From: Leishmania martiniquensis
Taxonomy: Eukaryota > Euglenozoa > Kinetoplastea > Trypanosomatida > Trypanosomatidae
DNA: 64,000 nt
Direction: 5' to 3'
Assembly (NCBI RefSeq): GCF_017916325.1
Contig: NC_090138.1
Coordinates: 67,001-131,000 of the forward strand
Every line of letters begins with the position of its first letter. Within the stretch, counting starts at the first letter, position 1. A model generated the notes under the pieces. That model was given only the letters and a program-made list of their open reading frames with translations, did not search any database and was not told the origin of the DNA. This document shows, piece after piece, positions 1 through 8,100 of this stretch. The position numbers were made by a program, and so were the translations under genes.

Positions 1-140
1 CCATCCGAACTTGAGGCGTTCAATTATCGCCCTGCCTCTCATCCTCACGCGCGCAGCGGGCACATCTGGTCGTGCACTCCGCTTCCGCGCAGTTCCGTTT
101 ACCCTCCTCACGCGCCCTTTCGAGGAGGCGGACGGGGCTC

Positions 141-608
141 ATGCTTCGCCGCACCGTGCAACGTGCCATGGGCAACAGCCACTTCAGCGGGGGCAAGGAG
201 CGCGACCGCATCGAGCAGGAGCGCCGCCGCCGCCTGCTCTACGACGCCGCGGGTAACCTTCAGATTGGTGGCCTCCTATCCCTTATGTACCATGACTTCA
301 AGAAGCCCGCCGCCATCGGCCTTGGCATGGCCGCTTTCTTGTACGGCTATAACCGGCTGATCGTGTGCCTGTCGCGGGAGGAGGAGGCGGAGGGCTTGCG
401 GCTGGATGCGGAGAGCGAAGCGGTAGCCCGGCAGACGGGCAAGCTGAAGGCAGATCGGTATCTCATCAAGCCGAATCGGCAGATCGACGACCCTGACTTC
501 GCGAACATCCCCGCGTTTGGCGGCAAAGGTGTCAGCTCCAGCAGGCTCTTGAGTGACGACAGCGTCAGCAGCGGGCCCCTGCAGAGTGAGCGGAGCCGCA
601 GCCGATAG
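141..608 (+). CDS. Hypothetical protein with one predicted transmembrane segment
   Basis: This is a 155-residue protein of unknown function. The frame is open back to a stop near position 12, but the first ATG is at 141; the upstream part would need a GTG start. A basic, Arg-rich stretch (about residues 19-34) is followed by a hydrophobic segment at about residues 53-76 that could span a membrane once. A charged, Glu-rich region and a Ser-rich tail follow. A second ATG at 168 has the better context (gccATGg) and would give a protein starting MGNSHF, which loosely resembles an N-myristoylation signal, so the start is uncertain. I recognise no domain. Codon use is GC-rich like its neighbours, and the frame ends in TAG ahead of the RPL38 leader region. 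It is probably a kinetoplastid-specific membrane-associated protein, which is inference only. Confidence 0.6.
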   Translation: MLRRTVQRAMGNSHFSGGKERDRIEQERRRRLLYDAAGNLQIGGLLSLMYHDFKKPAAIGLGMAAFLYGYNRLIVCLSREEEAEGLRLDAESEAVARQTGKLKADRYLIKPNRQIDDPDFANIPAFGGKGVSSSRLLSDDSVSSGPLQSERSRSR

Positions 609-1140
609 CTGTCTGGCACGAAACGGGTGGCCAGAGCGTTTGCCGCAGGGTGTGATGGTGTGTGTGTGTGTGAGGAGCTGCCCATTGCGCTAACGTCCCC
701 TTTTCAAGAGAACTGCACGCGATACCTTCACCACGGCCACAGCCGTCATGCACTCCATCGCAGCCCCCTCCCCTCACCTCACCTCTCTCTGTCTCTGTCG
801 GCGTGTGCGCTGCACGACGCGGGACACAAGACGCAGACCTGAAAGAGCGAGACAGAAAGCGGCGTACGGGAAGGCAGTGGTGTGCATCGTCACCCCCCCC
901 TCCCCCTTAAAAGAAAAGGGGACGAGGCTGCCGGAGGCCCCCCCTCCCACTCCTGCAATTCTTTCTTTTCATGTGACGACCTCTCTGCAGAAGAGACGTC
1001 TGGCCGCGCATCAACCCGCCCCCCACCCCTTCTCATCGTCTTTTCTCGTCACTCGCTCGCATGTGGCACACATTCATCTATGCACACGTCTGTCTCTCGC
1101 TCACCTCTGCCCTCCCCTCACACGCACACGCACACGCGCA
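609..1140. other. Intergenic region between the first gene and RPL38
   Basis: The stretch contains a short TG run (about 658-672), C-rich and CT-rich tracts, and a CA repeat near 1122-1140. No coding sequence is supported. It probably holds the 3' UTR and polyadenylation region of the upstream gene and the upstream pyrimidine tracts for RPL38 trans-splicing. Confidence 0.6.
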
Positions 1141-1166
1141 GGACGCTTTCTTCATTTCCCTCTCAG
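1141..1166 (+). promoter_or_regulatory. Spliced-leader acceptor for RPL38
   Basis: A long run of T and C ends in CTCAG, with the AG at 1165-1166, and is the first AG after the tract. This would leave a 33-nt 5' UTR before the ATG at 1200, a typical length for a highly expressed trypanosomatid gene. The position is inferred from sequence alone. Confidence 0.6.
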
Positions 1167-1199
1167 CCCCTTCCCGTGTTGCTTTGCCGCATCGTCGCC

Positions 1200-1451
1200 A
1201 TGCCGCGCGAGATTAAGACGCTGAAGGAATTCCTCGCCATCTGCTCCCGCAAGGATGCGCGGTGCGTGAAGGTGAAGCGCAACCCGGACGCGACGAAGTT
1301 CAAGGTGCGCTGCAGCCGCTACCTCTACACGCTTGTCGTGAACGACAAGAAGAAGGCGGACAAGATCGAGCGCTCCATTCACCCGTCCGTGAAGAAGATC
1401 GCCGTGACGGCCCGCTCGCACGCCAAGACGAACGCTGGGTCGAAGCAGTAG
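1200..1451 (+). CDS. RPL38: 60S ribosomal protein L38 (eL38)
   Basis: This encodes an 83-residue protein of the large ribosomal subunit. It begins [12 protein letters not shown] and carries the eL38 core: a Lys/Arg-rich segment, then [14 protein letters not shown] (about residues 35-48), then a charged helix (NDKKKADKI). The open frame extends upstream to about 882, but that part is pyrimidine-rich leader. The ATG at 1200 matches the family N-terminus and lies 33 nt after a strong splice acceptor. Animal eL38 is about 70 residues, so this copy has a C-terminal extension (about residues 70-83, basic and polar), as I recall for trypanosomatids. It works in cytosolic translation. Only one copy is present in this window. 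Confidence 0.95.
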   Translation: MPREIKTLKEFLAICSRKDARCVKVKRNPDATKFKVRCSRYLYTLVVNDKKKADKIERSIHPSVKKIAVTARSHAKTNAGSKQ

Positions 1452-2704
1452 ACGGGCACGGCAGCGACGGTGCCACCACGGATGCCGTCCTCGACGAGCC
1501 GCATACGCTGGCGCGCAGGCACATGCACGCCAGCGGAAGAAAGGGGTGCTCCAGCACATCCCGCCCGTGGGAAACGCCTACCCGCTCCCTCTTCGTCACC
1601 TTCCCCTCCCGCCTTCCGTCTCTTCCTGCGAGCATGGATCGAGGCGCGTGCGCGCCTACGTGAGTGGCCGCAGCGACGTGGGGGGAGGGGGGGTATGCAG
1701 GAGCCGTCGTGGCGGGGAAACTGCGTTGGCTGGCATGGCCGCGCCCGGGCCCATGAAGTGGCACTGGTCTCGGAAAACAAGTCGGCAGCAACGGCCGGCG
1801 AGGGAGTGATGATAGGACGATGGCGTGGCTCAGACGCCCCCCACCTTTCCCCCCCTCCCCTGTCTCTCCCTCTCTCGTCGCTGAGCGTCTCGTCGCGCCC
1901 TCACCGCTGCCGGCGATGGGCGCCCTTCGCTTTTTGCCGCTCATTTTTCATTTTTGCCTTCTCATTTGCCGAGTGCGAAAGGGGTGCGCCCCGCCCTCCC
2001 CTCCCCTCGTCCCCTCCAACGCACACACACACAGAGAGAAAGGGTAACCCTAATCGTAGCTGAGGACGAGTCGAGCGGCACGTCCGAGGCGCGTCTCGCT
2101 CCTGCCATCGCTCTGGTGAGCGGAATCAGCGTTGTGCGCAGCCTCGGCAGCAACAGCAGCCAACGCAACGGCACCTCACTCACTCACTCGCTCTCTCTCC
2201 GTTTTTTTTTCCGATTATTGAGACAGAAGGGACGAAAGGTGAACCGGCATGGAGGGGGATGCGCATGTGTCCCCTACCACTTGCACAGTCCTCCTGCCCG
2301 TTCCAGCCACGCATCGGGGTGGTGGGGGGAGGAAGAGGAGGAGCGAGTGCAGCTCAAGGTTATGAGGAGACACACGAGCACACTAAGTAAACTCGCGCCC
2401 AAGACACCACCTCGGCTACCATCTCTCTGGCTGTCTGTCTGTCTCTCTGCCCTTTTCCTTCGCCCACTCGCGGCTTTCTGCTTTTCGACCGGGCCTGCGC
2501 TCGCCTTTGCAGCACCATCACCATTATCGCCGCCGTCTCCCGCAGTCGCGTTCCGCCTCCCTTTACCTCCCGCCCCTCTTTCCTCGTCGTCGCCGTCTCT
2601 TCACAAAATTTTGCCTCGACTCGCCCCCCCTCCTTCCCCCCCCGCCTCTGCCTAATCACTTGCGCAGAGGACGACCTCATCGACTGACTGTCTTTCCAAT
2701 CGCG
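1452..2704. other. Intergenic region, RPL38 to next gene
   Basis: About 1.25 kb with no supported gene. It holds many CT-rich blocks (for example 1840-1900 and 2420-2660), a CA run near 2023-2032 and an isolated GGGTAACCCTAA at about 2042 that merely resembles telomere sequence. It is likely the RPL38 3' UTR and the upstream splice tracts of the next gene. Confidence 0.55.
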
Positions 2705-2719
2705 TCGTCTCATCTTCAG
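2705..2719 (+). promoter_or_regulatory. Candidate spliced-leader acceptor for the 2730 gene
   Basis: A short pyrimidine-rich stretch ends in CTTCAG at 2714-2719. It would give a 5' UTR of only about 10 nt. An alternative AG lies at about 2666-2667 after a longer C/T tract. Either acceptor leaves the ATG at 2730 as the first start codon. Confidence 0.4.
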
Positions 2720-2729
2720 GCATCCTGCC

Positions 2730-3812
2730 ATGTCTGCCGCCTACGTGGCGAAGTGCGCGCACCTGTGCAAGGGCGGGCCGAGATCTGTGGCCAGCGTATG
2801 CGCTCATGAACGAGGCTGCCGTCAAGTGGCTCTCCTCCGCCGGCCGCCATGCGCTCAGAGCACGATTGCGAAGCAGCACGGCACTGCCTGCGTTTCGGCA
2901 AAGCTCAGCCTGCGGTGCTGCTGCACTGTGACGGGGAATCATCACGCCACAGATGCGTCAAGAGGTGTGACGCCTCCGTTCGAGTCGCTGACCGCGTCGC
3001 AGCAGCCGACCGTGGAGGATCTCTTTACGAGCCGCTTCGACACAGGTGTCTATGCCCATTGTCGGGGCACCTCCGCGAACGCAGCGCCGCCGCCCGCCTC
3101 TCGATGCGCAGCCGCTGAGTTGCCATTCTCGGAGCGCCTTCCCTCTCTCGCGTCGAGAACTACGGCGAAAGCGCACAAAACAGGAGCGTCCCTCGCTGCC
3201 AGAAGAGCGCAGGCAGTGCCGTGGGGCGGCCTTTGGCAGTGCCTCACATCCCGCAGCCACCTGCCGGCCATCAGCATCATTCACAGCATGGGCAAGACGC
3301 CGCACCCGGCGAGCACTGCCAATGATGGGCTGCCGTCCGTACCACTGCCCCCGTCCGCCTGCTTCTCTCCGCAGAACGCGCCCGCCGCTGACGAAGCTGC
3401 CGGGCTGTCATCGTCCAGCCTCCCGCCCCCGCCGCCTGCTGTGCAGCGCTACTGGCACAGTTATCGGCTGTGGGCATCCCTGCACCCGCACATTCAGCAA
3501 GAGCATCTAGCAGTGCTGCATCTACGTGCGCAGGCGAATGCAGCCAAAGTAGCGCAGCAGGAATCGCTGCGGCAGCATCTGTACCGCACCATGTACTGGA
3601 CGCTGTTCGTGGTGTGCCCGCTGCTGGGGCTTCTGTTCCTATGGCTGACGGTCGAGGCCGCTGCGTACGGGGCGGAGCTGGAGGTGTTACCCTTCGTCAA
3701 GTACGACGAAGCACTTCGGGACTTCGCGGAGGCGGAAGGCCACCACCGCCAACTCAGAAGCGCCAAGGGCAGCAGTGGTGCGTTGAAGAAGAAAAACGTC
3801 CGCATCGACTGA
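2730..3812 (+). CDS. Hypothetical protein with one C-terminal transmembrane segment
   Basis: This is a 360-residue protein of unknown function. The first about 65 residues are rich in Cys and Arg and poor in acidic residues, so they could be a targeting sequence. The middle is low-complexity (Ala, Pro, Ser), with a proline cluster near residue 230. The C-terminal third looks conserved: a helical stretch rich in Gln, His and Ala around residues 255-285, then one clear membrane segment at about residues 288-312 (FVVCPLLGLLFLWLTV), then a charged tail with YDEALRDFAEAEGHH. That layout suggests a membrane-anchored protein with a short tail on the far side. I recognise no named family. The ATG at 2730 follows a plausible splice acceptor and the stop is TGA. 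Confidence 0.65.
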   Translation: MSAAYVAKCAHLCKGGPRSVASVCAHERGCRQVALLRRPPCAQSTIAKQHGTACVSAKLSLRCCCTVTGNHHATDASRGVTPPFESLTASQQPTVEDLFTSRFDTGVYAHCRGTSANAAPPPASRCAAAELPFSERLPSLASRTTAKAHKTGASLAARRAQAVPWGGLWQCLTSRSHLPAISIIHSMGKTPHPASTANDGLPSVPLPPSACFSPQNAPAADEAAGLSSSSLPPPPPAVQRYWHSYRLWASLHPHIQQEHLAVLHLRAQANAAKVAQQESLRQHLYRTMYWTLFVVCPLLGLLFLWLTVEAAAYGAELEVLPFVKYDEALRDFAEAEGHHRQLRSAKGSSGALKKKNVRID

Positions 3813-4944
3813 GCTGTCTTTGGCGCGTAAGACCAATCGTGTCTTCGCCGCTTCCGCCCCTCAGTTTGGTCGGTGCCGCCAGCCACTTCATCACAAGAAG
3901 CAAGAAAAAAAAAGGGCACCACGAAGCGCCTGGTGCGAGAACGCGCGGCGGTTCGATTGCCCTTCCGGGCCTTCTCCACAGCCCTAATGTCTCCTTACCC
4001 CCCCTCCATCGCGGCCACCACCCCACACACGCACACCTCGCCCAAGCCGTGGTGGATGACACCATAAGCGGGGTGAGGGAGGAGGGACGGGACGTAGAAA
4101 GTGGTCGAGGGAGATAGCGGGGGCACCCACTACCCGAAGCTCGAGCTCGTCGTGTTGCCCCCCTCGCGCCAGCGCCCACGCGTGCAGCACACCACACCAA
4201 TGCGTGCGAGTTGGCAGCAGCCTCATGCGTATGGTCCGCTGGTGCCTGTGCCCTTCCCCTTCTCTCCCTCTCGCTGAGCCATCGCATTCATGGGCACGCG
4301 CGCACCATTGGCCCAGCCCACATCCGATCCCGCCCTGCCCTATCTCCTCTGAACCTCTGCCTTTCCGTCGCTCTCTCCAGCAACGTGGTGCATGATGGCC
4401 CTCCTCGCCGCCTGACACGACGATCGCCCACTACCCTTTTTCCTCCCCCTCCCTCTCCTTCCGCGGTGCAAGCACGTGCCTGGGCCTTCGATCGCCTTCC
4501 TGGAGGCGCTACCACAGCACCTCCCTCTCCTCTCGCATCACCAAGAGTCGAGCAACTACCCCGCCCCTCCTATTTTACACTCGCGGCCTCGTCGCCTTCC
4601 CAGCAAGCACCGCGATCCCTCACGCCTTTCAGCGAATCATCACGCGAACCACACACAGAGGGGGAGGCGTGGGGGGTGGGGGGCATGCGCCGGTGCGTGC
4701 GTATGCGTGAGCTATCCGCTAGCCGTTGCTCTCGCGCATCCTCTTCGTCAGCTGAGGCTCTCGAGCACCTTCTGCTCTACGTAACTTATCCCATTGCACT
4801 GGCCACCATTCTCGCCACAGCACCGCCCCCCCTCCTCCTCCTCTTTCTTGAGCGCGAGGTGGACCGCGGTAGCGTGCGCTACAAGCTTCATGCAGCGTCT
4901 CTCTTGTGCGCAGACCTGCGCTGACGCGCTGCCTTTGGCCCTCA
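3813..4944. other. Intergenic region ahead of the FYVE-repeat gene
   Basis: About 1.1 kb without a supported gene. It has an A run near 3905-3914, several C/T-rich blocks (for example 4230-4270 and 4435-4465) and a G-rich stretch near 4665-4685. Open frames here are short and of skewed composition. The 3' end feeds into the splice tract for the next gene. Confidence 0.55.
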
Positions 4945-4971
4945 CCCACCCCCTTCGTCTCTCTCGCTTAG
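4945..4971 (+). promoter_or_regulatory. Candidate spliced-leader acceptor for the FYVE-repeat gene
   Basis: A pyrimidine tract ends in GCTTAG with the AG at 4970-4971. A second candidate AG lies at about 5079-5080 after CACTTTCCCC. With either one, the ATG at 5101 is the first start codon on the mature mRNA, which argues against the upstream GTG extension of the frame. Confidence 0.5.
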
Positions 4972-5100
4972 GCACCTGTACCACTTCTTGTGCGTCTCGG
5001 CGGCGAACACTGGCTGACTTGGGAGCACCACCGCCGCCAGCGAAGCGGGTCGCCCTCTCTCCACTGCAACACTTTCCCCAGAGCCACCGCTGGGGTGATC

Positions 5101-8100
5101 ATGTCGACCCCAGTCGGCGGCATGGTACCGCAGGACCGCTGGCAGCCGCAACAGAGTGTGAAGATCTGTCAGTATCAGGACTGCGGCGCCCCCTTTGGAT
5201 TCTTCTCCAGCAAATTTCACTGCCACCGATGCGGCATTGTGCTGTGCAGTAAGTGCGCCGCCACGAAGACCACCATTCCCCGGCACTTCAACAACGAGGC
5301 CGTCACCGTCTGCCAGCGCTGTTTTCAAGTGGTGGTGCGCTACAAGGCGCGCGGGCCGTCCCACCCGGGCTACGTCATTCACTCCTCCACCGTCAGCAGC
5401 ACACCAACGCGAGGGTCGCCGCCGCCGGAGACTCGCCCGCATCCTGCCACACCCCTCGCCGCGACCTCAGACCAGCACACCACCCCGACGCCCTCTTCGC
5501 TGAGTGCGACACAACGGGAAACGGCCGCGCCGCCGGTACCGACACGCATCAGTCAGCGTGACGTTCAAGCACTGCAAAGCGTCATCGAGAGTCTTCAGAC
5601 CGCACTCGGGCAGGAACAGACACAGTCCGCCAAGGCGGCAACTTTGGCCGCCACCGAGCTCGCAAGCCTCCGAGAAGAAAACGCCGCTCTTAAGACCACT
5701 CTACAGCTGCTGCAACAGCACCTTCAACAGAGCGACGAAAGTCCTCCACCACACACGCCATCTGCCGACGAGCTGCAGCAGCGCCTGGGCGCCGCCACGC
5801 AGGAGCGCGCCGTGCTGGAGGCGCAGGTGGCACAGCTGACGGCGGACCGCGACGAGGCGTGCAGGCAGCTGACCGCGAACGCCGACGAGCTGCAGCAGCG
5901 CCTGGGCACCGCCACGCAGGAGCGCGCCGTGCTGGAGGCGCAGGTGGCACAGCTGACGGCGGACCGCGACGAGGCGTGCAGGCAGCTGACCGCGAACGCC
6001 GACGAGCTGCAGCAGCGCCTGGGCGCCGCCACGCAGGAGCGCGCCGTGCTGGAGGCGCAGGTGGCACAGCTGACGGCGGACCGCGACGAGGCGCGCAGGC
6101 AGCTGACCGCGAACGCCGACGAGCTGCAGCAGCGCCTGGGCGCCGCCACGCAGGAGCGCGCCGTGCTGGAGGCGCAGGTGGCACAGCTGACGGCGGACCG
6201 CGACGAGGCGTGCAGGCAGCTGACCGCGAACGCCGACGAGCTGCAGCAGCGCCTGGGCGCCGCCACGCAGGAGCGCGCCGTGCTGGAGGCGCAGGTGGCA
6301 CAGCTGACGGCGGACCGCGACGAGGCGTGCAGGCAGCTGACCGCGAACGCCGACGAGCTGCAGCAGCGCCTGGGCGCCGCCACGCAGGAGCGCGCCGTGC
6401 TGGAGGCGCAGGTGGCACAGCTGACGGCGGACCGCGACGAGGCGCGCAGGCAGCTGACCGCGAACGCCGACGAGCTGCAGCAGCGCCTGGGCGCCGCCAC
6501 GCAGGAGCGCGCCGTGCTGGAGGCGCAGGTGGCACAGCTGACGGCGGACCGCGACGAGGCGTGCAGGCAGCTGACCGCGAACGCCGACGAGCTGCAGCAG
6601 CGCCTGGGCGCCGCCACGCAGGAGCGCGCCGTGCTGGAGGCGCAGGTGGCACAGCTGACGGCGGACCGCGACGAGGCGTGCAGGCAGCTGACCGCGAACG
6701 CCGACGAGCTGCAGCAGCGCCTGGGCGCCGCCACGCAGGAGCGCGCCGTGCTGGAGGCGCAGGTGGCACAGCTGACGGCGGACCGCGACGAGGCGTGCAG
6801 GCAGCTGACCGCGAACGCCGACGAGCTGCAGCAGCGCCTGGGCGCCGCCACGCAGGAGCGCGCCGTGCTGGAGGCGCAGGTGGCACAGCTGACGGCGGAC
6901 CGCGACGAGGCGTGCAGGCAGCTGACCGCGAACGCCGACGAGCTGCAGCAGCGCCTGGGCGCCGCCACGCAGGAGCGCGCCGTGCTGGAGGCGCAGGTGG
7001 CACAGCTGACGGCGGACCGCGACGAGGCGCGCAGGCAGCTGACCGCGAACGCCGACGAGCTGCAGCAGCGCCTGGGCGCCGCCACGCAGGAGCGCGCCGT
7101 GCTGGAGGCGCAGGTGGCACAGCTGACGGCGGACCGCGACGAGGCGTGCAGGCAGCTGACCGCGAACGCCGACGAGCTGCAGCAGCGCCTGGGCGCCGCC
7201 ACGCAGGAGCGCGCCGTGCTGGAGGCGCAGGTGGCACAGCTGACGGCGGACCGCGACGAGGCGTGCAGGCAGCTGACCGCGAACGCCGACGAGCTGCAGC
7301 AGCGCCTGGGCGCCGCCACGCAGGAGCGCGCCGTGCTGGAGGCGCAGGTGGCACAGCTGACGGCGGACCGCGACGAGGCGTGCAGGCAGCTGACCGCGAA
7401 CGCCGACGAGCTGCAGCAGCGCCTGGGCGCCGCCACGCAGGAGCGCGCCGTGCTGGAGGCGCAGGTGGCACAGCTGACGGCGGACCGCGACGAGGCGCGC
7501 AGGCAGCTGACCGCGAACGCCGACGAGCTGCAGCAGCGCCTGGGCGCCGCCACGCAGGAGCGCGCCGTGCTGGAGGCGCAGGTGGCACAGCTGACGGCGG
7601 ACCGCGACGAGGCGTGCAGGCAGCTGACCGCGAACGCCGACGAGCTGCAGCAGCGCCTGGGCGCCGCCACGCAGGAGCGCGCCGTGCTGGAGGCGCAGGT
7701 GGCACAGCTGACGGCGGACCGCGACGAGGCGTGCAGGCAGCTGACCGCGAACGCCGACGAGCTGCAGCAGCGCCTGGGCACCGCCACGCAGGAGCGCGCC
7801 GTGCTGGAGGCGCAGGTGGCACAGCTGACGGCGGACCGCGACGAGGCGCGCAGGCAGCTGACCGCGAACGCCGACGAGCTGCAGCAGCGCCTGGGCGCCG
7901 CCACGCAGGAGCGCGCCGTGCTGGAGGCGCAGGTGGCACAGCTGACGGCGGACCGCGACGAGGCGCGCAGGCAGCTGACCGCGAACGCCGACGAGCTGCA
8001 GCAGCGCCTGGGCGCCGCCACGCAGGAGCGCGCCGTGCTGGAGGCGCAGGTGGCACAGCTGACGGCGGACCGCGACGAGGCGTGCAGGCAGCTGACCGCG

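Noticed and set aside
882..1199. N-terminal extension of the RPL38 frame
   Set aside because: Leader sequence with pyrimidine tract and acceptor; eL38 begins at the ATG at 1200.
2040..2056. GGGTAACCCTAA, like the telomere repeat
   Set aside because: Only about one and a half units; expected by chance in 64 kb.
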